From contig JAQVGK010000132.1 in NCBI GenBank assembly GCA_028696755.1, forward strand, positions 1-8,342: a stretch of 8,342 nt of DNA, written 5' to 3'. Positions 1 through 6,239 of the stretch are shown piece by piece. How positions within the stretch are numbered: position 1 is the stretch's first letter; every line of letters starts with the position of its first letter. The translations under genes were made by a program, and so were the position numbers. This stretch comes from Bacteroidales bacterium. GTDB lineage: Bacteria > Bacteroidota > Bacteroidia > Bacteroidales > ML635J-15. A model generated the notes under the pieces. The model was not told where the DNA came from, did no database searches, and was given only the letters and a program-made list of their open reading frames with translations.

Positions 1-993
1 TTCCTCCGCCACTTCGAAATCGGCACTATAAATTGTCAAGGTTTCGGCAATCACAATATCATCTGTATATGCTGGCGATTGCGCCTGATTATTATTTCTT
101 TCGTTTCGTGTAATTTCTTTGTCCGAAATTTTGTCTCTATCTTTTTGACTAACTTTATTTGCCTGTCCCTCTTCAAGTTTTTTGTCTGGCACATCAAAGA
201 TGTTAAAAAATCCACCGGTACTCCTGGCATCCCTAGTTATTGTCTCATCTTCAGCTGCGGAACCATATAAATCGGGTTTTCTATTGTCGGCACTTTGGCT
301 AACAGCTGGAACAGTTCCTGAATTTGAGCCAGAACCTGGCGCTCCGAATTCTTTTTCCCCAGATACTGTAGTAAAGCTGTCAGAATGCAAGCCGTCTACA
401 GTGTTTTCTGTTTGGTCTGTAATAATTTTTTCGCTATTTTGTTCAACATCAAGCTCTGCTAGAACTTTATAGTCAGAATCAAAATCATGAACTGGAGAGC
501 TAAAGAAAAATGGCTCAGGTTGATATTCTTCTAACACAACTTTTTCTTCTAAACCAGCAAGCTCTTGCTCATCTGGTTTTTCAACAGGTTTAATTTGGTT
601 CTCGAAAGAATTGTCTTTGTCGGCGGTCACAATTCCAATATTCTGATTTTTTTCGGCAAGTTGATTAGCAATAAAATATGTCCCCGAGATTATTAGTAAT
701 AGTGCAACAGCAGCAATAGCTCTGAATTTAGTGTTAAGAATTATTCTCTTTTTCGTACTTCCTGTAACGATTTTATCGATTTCTTCGTCGATCAATTTTT
801 TCTCAGTAAAAACATCATCAGCCGAATCCATCATCAATAATCCGTCGACAACATCCGAACACATTTCGCAATGCTCCAAGTGTTTGTCAATAACCGAATT
901 CTCCTCACTACTGAGTTCATTGTTGACGTATTTCACCAAAATCTCTTCTGTAAAACAGTCACCGAATTCTGATATGTTAATCTTTTTACTCAT
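1..993 (-). CDS. Membrane-bound anti-sigma factor (zinc-finger ZAS type), C-terminus beyond window
   Basis: Partial gene: 331 codons are open from the ATG at 993 to the left edge, with no stop reached. Residues 1-91 look like a cytoplasmic anti-sigma domain. C13, H38, C42 and C45 (H-x3-C-x2-C in HLEHCEMC, with an upstream Cys) match the zinc ligands of ZAS/zf-HC2 anti-sigma factors such as RsrA. Residues 92-110 (AIAAVALLLIISGTYFIAN) form one membrane helix preceded by Lys/Arg, so the rest should be periplasmic. That tail, more than 220 residues, is rich in Glu, Asp, Ser, Asn and Gln, has a Gly/Ser stretch (GAPGSGSNSG) and no domain I recognise. The gene overlaps the sigma gene by 8 bases (GATGAGTAA), which implies translational coupling, and the family role is to hold the sigma factor at the membrane until an envelope signal arrives. 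The assignment of the N-terminal domain is solid; the signal sensed is unknown. Confidence 0.85.
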   Translation of the reverse strand, partial: MSKKINISEFGDCFTEEILVKYVNNELSSEENSVIDKHLEHCEMCSDVVDGLLMMDSADDVFTEKKLIDEEIDKIVTGSTKKRIILNTKFRAIAAVALLLIISGTYFIANQLAEKNQNIGIVTADKDNSFENQIKPVEKPDEQELAGLEEKVVLEEYQPEPFFFSSPVHDFDSDYKVLAELDVEQNSEKIITDQTENTVDGLHSDSFTTVSGEKEFGAPGSGSNSGTVPAVSQSADNRKPDLYGSAAEDETITRDARSTGGFFNIFDVPDKKLEEGQANKVSQKDRDKISDKEITRNERNNNQAQSPAYTDDIVIAETLTIYSADFEVAEE

Positions 994-1567
994 CTTTTTT
1001 GCTCATAAGAATTTTTAAATTCCTTTTACCGTTTTGCAGATAAGTCTTTACTTCTTTCATTGTATAGCCAGTAATTTGAGCTGTTTCAACGTATGACTTG
1101 TCTTGCAAATAAAATAATTCAATACAGTTTCTTTGTTCCGGTTTTAATTGATTAATACATTTTTCCAGTTCTGCTATGTTTTCTTCTTTTAACTGGTAGT
1201 CTGGATACAAAACTTTATCCTGTTCCATAAAATCATTTTGATATTTTTTATAATTATCAATAAATTGTGATTCATACTTCTTTGCGCGGAAAGTTAATAA
1301 GCAATGATTGCGAGCAACAGTATGCAACCACGACTTAAAATTCTGAGTTTCGTGAACTAACAGTTTTGATATTAGTTCCTCAAAAATTTCAAGAACAGCT
1401 TCGCGCGATCTTTCGGAATCGTTAAAGTATTTATAGCAAATAGAATATGTAAATCCGGTGTATCTTTTGTAAAGTTCTCCTACGCACTCCTTATCCTGAT
1501 GCAACTTATAATGGCTAATAAGCTCATTATCAGTCATTATCGAAAAATTATTGCGTTTGAAAAACAT
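986..1567 (-). CDS. ECF-type RNA polymerase sigma factor (sigma-70 family)
   Basis: A 193-residue protein of normal ECF sigma length. Region 2 spans about residues 28-96 (ELYKRYTGFTYSICYKYF through FKSWLHTVARNHCL, the usual core-binding and -10-recognition helices). Region 4 spans about 132-188, with a helix-turn-helix around SYVETAQITGYTMKEVKTYL that would read the -35 region. No region 3 or 1.1 is present, as expected for ECF factors. The downstream gene is its likely anti-sigma partner and overlaps its stop codon (TAA at 986-988). Start choice: the ATG at 1565-1567 sits about 28 bases after a good -7 box. An internal ATG at residue 11 (MTDNELISHY) looks more like the usual ECF N-terminus and could be the true start, and neither has a clear Shine-Dalgarno sequence. 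Target genes are not visible; autoregulation is common in the family but not shown here. Confidence 0.93.
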   Translation of the reverse strand: MFFKRNNFSIMTDNELISHYKLHQDKECVGELYKRYTGFTYSICYKYFNDSERSREAVLEIFEELISKLLVHETQNFKSWLHTVARNHCLLTFRAKKYESQFIDNYKKYQNDFMEQDKVLYPDYQLKEENIAELEKCINQLKPEQRNCIELFYLQDKSYVETAQITGYTMKEVKTYLQNGKRNLKILMSKKDE

Positions 1568-1594
1568 CAGGTTACTTTTGGATTAATCAACTGC

Positions 1595-1627
1595 CAAAAT
1601 TAAATAAAATTGTTGAAACGCTGCAAA
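1595..1627 (-). promoter_or_regulatory. Bacteroidota-type promoter of the sigma/anti-sigma operon
   Basis: Read on the minus strand, TTTG at 1627-1624 (-33 element) is followed after 21 bases by TAATTTTG at 1602-1595, a perfect match to the Bacteroidota -7 consensus TAnnTTTG. Transcription would begin near 1590, leaving a leader of about 22 bases before the first ATG at 1567. The spacing and box match the housekeeping-sigma promoter known for Bacteroides and Flavobacterium; use in vivo is inferred. Confidence 0.6.
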
Positions 1628-1641
1628 AAATGATTTTAAGC

Positions 1642-1671
1642 TTTATCTTTAGTTTAAAATTTTTACTTTTA
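1642..1671 (+). promoter_or_regulatory. Possible weak promoter for the metallophosphatase gene
   Basis: TTTA (1642-1645), 18 bases, then TACTTTTA (1664-1671). This resembles TTTG-N-TAnnTTTG with one mismatch in each box, ending 22 bases before the ATG at 1694. A second box-like string, TATCTTTA, lies at 1644-1651. The region is so A+T-rich that such matches arise easily, and a promoter read by the divergent ECF sigma factor is equally possible. Confidence 0.25.
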
Positions 1672-1693
1672 GCATTTATTTAAATTTACATTT

Positions 1694-4501
1694 ATGACAA
1701 AGAATTGTTTATTCCTCATGTTTTTTGGAGTACTGTCTTCGTTTGTATTCTCACAAGCTCCTCAAATTATTCCTGCAAATCATGCTGGATTAAGTGGCCT
1801 TTGGGAGTTTGGAAATTCTGGAGATCTAACAGTAGCAACTTTGGGTACAGCTCTTGTTTTAACAGGATCACAAGCTGCTGTGGCTGGTTCAAATGTTAGC
1901 GATAATGCAATCAGAATTGGCACAGGAAGTTATCTTACTTGTTATCATAATATTGCTGGTAATGGCGGAGGTACTGAAGTAAACGAATATAGCATGGTTT
2001 TCGATTTTAAAGTGAGTAATATTTCGCAATGGCATTGCTTTTATCAGGCAAACGCTGGTAATTAGAACGATGGCGAATTATTTATCAATACCTCTGGTCA
2101 GCTTGGTCGATCAACTGCTGGTCCCGGCTATTCATCTTATGTCGTTGTTCCAAACGAATGGTATAGGATGGTTGTTTCGGTTGGTCTTGGAAACTATTAC
2201 TGGGTTTATCTTGATGGTGCTTTAATTCTGGCGGGTGGTTCTTTATCAGTTGATGGAGATTACAGCCTTTATCCATCATCGGGATCATATCTGGTTCATT
2301 TTTTTGCCGATAACGATGGTGAAGATAATGAAATCGACATAGCTGTTGCAGCAATTTTTGATCATCCTTTAAATCAAACCGAAGAAAATTCTCTGGGTGG
2401 TTACAGGCATAATATCGATCCTATTCCGGTTGGTATTCTTCCATATCTTCAAACACCAACACCAACCAGTATGTATGTTTCGTGGCACTCAACCCAAACG
2501 TCTTCAACAATTGTTGATTATGGCACATCTTCTTCGTTAGGACTTACGCAGACTGGCGCTGTTGATGATATTTCTGGGAAAAAATGGCACACAGTTAAAC
2601 TTACAGGATTAAGTCCTGATACAGAGTATTTCTACAGGTGCACTAGCGGTTCAGAAGTTTCGGAGATTTATAGTTTTAAAACTCCACCTCAAACTCCACA
2701 ACAAGGGCAGCATCTTAGATATATTATTGTTGGAGATAGTAGAACAGATGTTGCAAGAACAACTCAGATAAGTTATGCTGCAAAGAATAACGCAATTGAA
2801 ATGTTTGGATCACCAATTACGGATTATATTAATTTGGTAGTGCATGTTGGAGATATAGTTACAAATGGGGGCACAATTAGTCTGTACGAGAGCGAATATT
2901 TTAGACCTTATTCTGGATTGTCTGCAAATATCCCTTTTATGGTAATAATAGGTAATCATGAAAATGAATCACAGAATTTTTATGATTATATGAAGTATGA
3001 GGACATAAGTGATTATTCATTTCCATTAAGTGAAAAGTTTTATAATTTCTATTACCACAACAATCAATTCAATTTTATTAATGGTAATGGAACTTACTCA
3101 AACAGTATTCAAACTTCGTGGCTCGAAAGTAAACTTACTCAATCTGATGCTAATCCAGATGTTGATATGGTTTTTTGTTTTACTCACCAACCTGGACATA
3201 GCGAATTGTGGCCTGATGGAAATACTCCTTACATTCAGGACGACGTAATTCCAGTTTTACAACAGTACGATAAAGTACAACTTTTGGGCTATGGTCATTC
3301 TCATAATTATGAAAGAGGAACAATTGAATCAAAAGCGACGATTACAAATGGCGATTTTTACGTGATGCTAACCGGTGGTGCGGGCTCGGCACTCGATCGC
3401 TGGGGAATGTATCCAAACCAGCAGGATTATGACGAAATTATGATTGCTATGGATCATTATCTGTATAATATCGTTGATATTGATATTGATAACAGAAGTT
3501 TTGAATTATGGACATATTCGCTTGGAAACACCGACAAACCACTCGATGATGTTTTGATTGACTACTATTACAGGAAGCTTGATCAGCCGAACCCTGAGAA
3601 ACCAACAGCCATGTCACCAATCTCCGAAAGTGGATTACAACCATTACTAGTCGCATCACAATTTGATGGTGTTGACAGTTGTATGAGTGCAAAATTTCAG
3701 ATAACAACTACACCTGGGGATTATTCTGCTCCGGTTTTTGAAAAAAGACAAGATTGGGTTAATATTTATGGCGATAGTGGAGCTCCAGATTATGAACCGA
3801 TTGATTTAAATGAAGGTATTGATCTTAGACGCTTGCAGCTTATAACAAATCTTAACGATGCACAACAGTATGCATGGAGGGTAGCTTATCGAGATCATAA
3901 TCAAAAATGGAGCGACTGGTCGGATGAACAAATTTTTACCACAAACAGTAGCTTAACACCATACACCGAGTTTTCGGCCGACATAACCACTGGACCAGCA
4001 CCTTTGGCAATCTCGTTTACAGATCTTTCTTATCCAAGTGTTAGCGGCTGGACTTGGGATTTCGATAATAATGGGTCTGTGGATAGCGATGTACAGGATC
4101 CAAATTTTATTTTTACTGAGCCAGGGTTTTATACTGTAAAACTCACAACAGCAAATGGAGTGGAGATTAAAGACTTATATATCAATGTTGAGGAAAATAC
4201 AGTTGAGGTAATTGAAAACAAATCAAACGACATTTTAAGAATAAACCCAAATCCATGTAGCACTTACACTAACATTGAGTATTATCTTAAAGAATCTGGA
4301 AAAGTAAAGATAACTGTTTTAGACTCACAAGGAAAAGCTGTAAGCGTTCTGGTTGATGAAGTGGAAAACTTTGGAAAACACAGTGTAAGTTGGGAGCCAA
4401 AATCCAATGATGGAAGCAGATTTTCGGCAGGGAATTATTTCATCCGTTTTGAACATAATGGCTTAACCGAAACAAAAAAAGTAGTTGTTACCGAAAAATA
4501 A
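1694..4501 (+). pseudogene. Secreted calcineurin-like metallophosphatase with T9SS sorting domain, interrupted by an in-frame TAG
   Basis: One reading frame of 935 codons, broken only by TAG at codon 124. Domains in order: signal peptide 1-20 (cleavage likely after VFS, before QAP); LamG/concanavalin-like domain about 30-240, which contains the TAG; purple-acid-phosphatase-type Fn3 about 247-333; calcineurin-like metallophosphatase about 343-580; a second Fn3-like domain about 600-750; PKD about 757-840 (WDFDNNG at 788); T9SS type A sorting domain 847-935 (INPNP, then GNYFIRF and KKVVV). Metal-site motifs are GDSR (D348), GD (D387), GNHE (N421, H422), H498 and GHSH (H535, H537). The usual His of the first motif is Arg. 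The intact protein would be exported through Sec and T9SS and hydrolyse phosphate esters outside the cell; the substrate is unknown. As written, translation yields only a 123-residue exported fragment. The downstream ATG at 2168 lacks a signal peptide and a clear ribosome binding site. A recent nonsense mutation, a read error or suppression could each explain the TAG. Confidence 0.85.
2063..2065 (+). other. In-frame amber codon inside the LamG-like domain
   Basis: TAG in the context AAT-TAG-AAC at codon 124. The codons after it (NDGELFINTSGQLGRS, then EWYRMVVSV, then YYWVYLDGALI) continue the LamG-like fold without a gap, so a single base change from CAG, AAG, TCG, TTG or TAT/TAC would restore the gene. 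No slippery run or known readthrough signal is visible around it. Confidence 0.9.
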
Positions 4502-4507
4502 AGTTAG

Positions 4508-4768
4508 ATGAATTACTTAGTGAAAATATTATTTGTGTTCGGCCTTTTAATAAATATGCCGCCCATTGCTTTTGCTTTTGATTCCGATTCGACAAAAACA
4601 GAATATCTCTATTATAAAAATGGGAATAAAATGTCGGAAGCAAGCTTAAAGAACGGTATGTTAAATGGTAAATATGCTGCATTTTACGAAAGTGGAGCTG
4701 TTAAAGAAAAGGGAAAATACCTAAACAATTTACAAAGCGGGAAGTGCCTTGAGTTCGTAGTGCTCTAA
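4508..4768 (+). CDS. Small secreted MORN-repeat (YwqK-like) protein, C-terminus truncated by a repeat
   Basis: An 86-residue ORF beginning 6 bases after the phosphatase stop, so probably on the same transcript. Residues 1-23 form a signal peptide (VKILFVFGLLINM core, cleavage near AFA). Two MORN-type repeats follow: YYKNGNKMSEASLKNGMLNGK (35-55) and FYESGAVKEKGKYLNNLQSGK (59-79), with the Y-x-x-G and NG-x-x-x-GK pattern of the proteins often annotated as YwqK-family antitoxins. That label does not prove an antitoxin role. Such proteins usually carry more repeats. Here the third would begin at GK-C-LEF, where family members have GK-W-x-E-F/Y, but the frame enters a dispersed-type repeat at about 4742-4745 and stops after seven alien residues (CLEFVVL). 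The gene is therefore probably a remnant. Its partner and function are unknown. Confidence 0.65.
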   Translation: MNYLVKILFVFGLLINMPPIAFAFDSDSTKTEYLYYKNGNKMSEASLKNGMLNGKYAAFYESGAVKEKGKYLNNLQSGKCLEFVVL

Positions 4769-4797
4769 AGAGCCTAGAGTACTTGCTTACTGCGACG

Positions 4798-4822
4798 CTG
4801 TCAAATCTAACGACACTGACAG
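4798..4822. repeat. Inner hairpin 1 of the foldback element
   Basis: CTGTCA (4798-4803) and TGACAG (4817-4822) form a perfect 6-bp stem with a 13-base loop. It lies inside the outer stem at 4772-4876. Confidence 0.55.
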
Positions 4823-4826
4823 GTAT

Positions 4827-4846
4827 TGCCGCAGCCCAAAGCGGTG
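4827..4846. repeat. Inner hairpin 2 of the foldback element
   Basis: CCGC (4829-4832) pairs with GCGG (4841-4844) around the loop AGCCCAAA, and two wobble pairs (G4828-T4845 and T4827-G4846) extend the stem. With hairpin 1 and the outer stem it gives a branched, cloverleaf-like fold. Confidence 0.45.
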
Positions 4847-4932
4847 CAGTGAGCGCAGTCGAACTGTACTTTAGGCACTCTAGACACTCTAGGCATTTTA
4901 GACACTTAATAATATTTCTTTTTCCTTTCAAA

Positions 4933-4964
4933 TTTCCTCAGTCTAAACCATTTTATTATATTTG
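4933..4964 (+). promoter_or_regulatory. Bacteroidota-type promoter of the response regulator gene
   Basis: TATATTTG at 4957-4964 is a perfect TAnnTTTG -7 box. TTTC at 4933-4936 is a one-mismatch -33 element with a 20-base spacer. The start codon at 4984 lies 20 bases beyond the box, giving a very short leader without a Shine-Dalgarno sequence, which is usual in this phylum. The regulator is therefore probably transcribed on its own, independent of the repeat-disrupted gene upstream. Confidence 0.6.
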
Positions 4965-4983
4965 CATCTTAAATTATTAAGCT

Positions 4984-6144
4984 ATGGCAAAAATTCTGAT
5001 TATTGATGACGAACGTTCGATTCGTAACACATTAAAAGATATACTAACATTTGAAAGTCACAATGTTGATCTTGCCGAAGATGGTAAGATGGGGTTGCAG
5101 TTAGCTGCCGAGAACACATACGACATAATTTTTTGCGATATTAAAATGCCTCAGATGGACGGAATAGAAGTTCTCGAAAATTTGCATGAGTCAGCTCCAG
5201 AAGTTCCGGTTGTAATGATTTCTGGTCATGGAAACATCGAAACTGCTGTTGAGGCGATAAAAAAAGGAGCTTTTGATTTTATTAGTAAGCCACTCGACCT
5301 TAACAGAATAATGATTACTTTGCGTAATGCTCTTGATAAATCGAATTTGATAATGGAGACCAAAACTTTGAAGAAAAAGGTCAACATGCAATATCAAATG
5401 ATAGGAGAGTCGGCTGCTATTAAGAAGGTAAAAGATATGATTGAGCGCGTAGCTCCTTCCGACGCTCGTGTTTTAATTACTGGCGAGAATGGAACTGGAA
5501 AAGAGGTTGTTGCTAGATGGTTGCACGAGAAAAGTAATCGTGCACAAGCTCCGTTTATCGAGGTAAACTGTGCTGCTATTCCTTCGGAGCTTATCGAGAG
5601 TGAACTTTTTGGACACGAGAAAGGTGCATTCACTTCTGCCATAAAGCAGCGCAAAGGTAAGTTTGAGCAAGCCGATGGTGGAACAATTTTCCTCGACGAA
5701 ATTGGCGACATGAGTTTATCGGCTCAGGCAAAAGTTCTTCGTGCTTTACAAGAAAATAAAATTACACGTGTGGGTTCAGATAAAGACATAGATGTTAATG
5801 TGCGTGTAATTGCAGCTACAAATAAAAATCTTTCTTCCGAAATAGAGAAAACAAACTTTCGCGAAGACTTATACCATCGCTTAAGTGTAATTTTAATTCA
5901 TGTACCATCACTTAACAGTCGCAAAGAAGTTATTCCGCTTCTTGCCGACCATTTTATCGAGATGGCATGCAATGAGCAAGGTGTTCCGCTAAAAAAAATC
6001 AGTCCTCAGGCTCTCGACGAACTTGCAAAAATAAATTGGACAAGTAATATTCGCGAGTTTCGCAATGTAATGGAGCGATTGGTAATACTTTGTGGACCTG
6101 TTATTAGTGGTGATGATGTTATTGCTTATGCAAGGCCTTTGTAG
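4984..6144 (+). CDS. NtrC-type response regulator: receiver plus sigma-54-interacting AAA+ domain, no DNA-binding domain
   Basis: A 386-residue two-component regulator. The receiver domain (1-120) keeps every key residue: D8 and D9 (Mg2+), D52 (phosphorylation, in FCDIKMP), S80 and K102 (in ISKP). The AAA+ domain (about 138-330) has Walker A GENGTGKE (167-174), ESELFGHEKGAFTSA with the sigma-54 contact loop at 214-219, Walker B FLDEIGD (D238, E239) and arginine-finger candidates R293 and R299 in FREDLYHR. The loop reads GAFTSA, not GAFTGA. The protein ends at DDVIAYARPL, just after the AAA+ lid, and lacks the Fis-type HTH found in NtrC. I recall this shorter form as a conserved Bacteroidota family, so the end is probably natural: reading through the TAG would add no HTH. 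It should act as a phosphorylation-controlled ATPase on sigma-54 RNA polymerase without its own enhancer site. No partner histidine kinase is in view. Confidence 0.92.
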   Translation: MAKILIIDDERSIRNTLKDILTFESHNVDLAEDGKMGLQLAAENTYDIIFCDIKMPQMDGIEVLENLHESAPEVPVVMISGHGNIETAVEAIKKGAFDFISKPLDLNRIMITLRNALDKSNLIMETKTLKKKVNMQYQMIGESAAIKKVKDMIERVAPSDARVLITGENGTGKEVVARWLHEKSNRAQAPFIEVNCAAIPSELIESELFGHEKGAFTSAIKQRKGKFEQADGGTIFLDEIGDMSLSAQAKVLRALQENKITRVGSDKDIDVNVRVIAATNKNLSSEIEKTNFREDLYHRLSVILIHVPSLNSRKEVIPLLADHFIEMACNEQGVPLKKISPQALDELAKINWTSNIREFRNVMERLVILCGPVISGDDVIAYARPL

Positions 6145-6193
6145 GTTAATTCGAATTTGGTAAAAAAAAAAAACAAAGAAAGTAATAATTTGT

Positions 6194-6201
6194 TATTTTT
6201 G
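6194..6201 (+). promoter_or_regulatory. Possible -7 promoter box upstream of the CotH-like gene
   Basis: TATTTTTG matches TAnnTTTG and ends 38 bases before the ATG at 6240. No TTTG -33 element lies 17-23 bases upstream; that stretch is an A-rich run (6162-6173 region). The 95-base gap after the response regulator could equally be read through from the promoter at 4933-4964. Confidence 0.4.
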
Positions 6202-6219
6202 CCGTTTTTTTAGCGGCAA
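6199..6219 (+). other. Short GC hairpin in the leader of the CotH-like gene
   Basis: TTGCCG (6199-6204) and CGGCAA (6214-6219) form a 6-bp stem around a T-rich 9-base loop. There is no T-run after the stem, so it does not look like an intrinsic terminator. It overlaps the end of the putative -7 box and may be chance. Confidence 0.3.
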
Positions 6220-6239
6220 TAGAGATATAAATGTAAAGA

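Larger units (their letters stand above)
4742..4907. repeat. Composite intergenic repeat: degenerate 9-bp units flanking a foldback core
   Basis: Right arm: four 9-bp units in tandem, TAGGCACTC (4872), TAGACACTC (4881), TAGGCATTT (4890) and TAGACACTT (4899). Left arm (4742-4780): degenerate inverted copies such as AAGTGCCTT and AGAGCCTAG. Core: GCCTAGAGTAC (4772-4782) pairs with GTACTTTAGGC (4866-4876), 11 bp with one G-T pair; ACTGCG (4789-4794) pairs with CGCAGT (4854-4859). Two small hairpins lie inside. The string GTGAGCGCAGTCGAACT resembles a TGAGCGCAGTCGAA motif that I recall as dispersed in Bacteroidota intergenic regions. The whole appears inserted into the 3' end of the MORN gene and carries no credible protein gene. 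Confidence 0.7.

Noticed and set aside
79..1018. Plus-strand ORFs opposite the anti-sigma gene (79-270, 182-472, 731-1018)
   Set aside because: They are antisense shadows; the minus strand carries a continuous 331-codon frame with a recognisable zinc motif and membrane helix.
2063..2065. TAG reassigned to an amino acid across the genome (alternative genetic code)
   Set aside because: The response regulator ends with TAG at 6142-6144 at its natural family end, and the other complete genes lack internal TAG codons. One exception does not support recoding, and no phage or pyrrolysine genes are in view.
2085..3707. Minus-strand and shifted ORFs inside the phosphatase and the similar ones inside the response regulator (5191-5711)
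   Set aside because: Short antisense or out-of-frame shadows of strongly recognised domains, with no plausible protein signatures.
2168..4501. Separate 777-residue gene starting at the ATG at 2168
   Set aside because: It is in the same frame as the fragment before the TAG, starts in the middle of the LamG-like domain, has no signal peptide although it has a T9SS sorting domain, and lacks a spaced ribosome binding site.
4772..4876. tRNA gene suggested by the cloverleaf-like fold
   Set aside because: It has no 7-bp acceptor stem with the right spacing, no canonical anticodon arm and no proper T-loop box; it is too long and better explained as a foldback repeat.
4701..4931. Minus-strand ORF with Cys-Leu repeats (KCLKCLECLECLK)
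   Set aside because: The peptide repeat comes entirely from the 9-bp tandem DNA units; the frame spans the repeat and the antisense of the MORN gene and has no start signal or coding character.
6199..6219. Intrinsic terminator after the response regulator
   Set aside because: The T-run lies in the loop, not after the stem, the stem is only 6 bp, and A-rich sequence follows.
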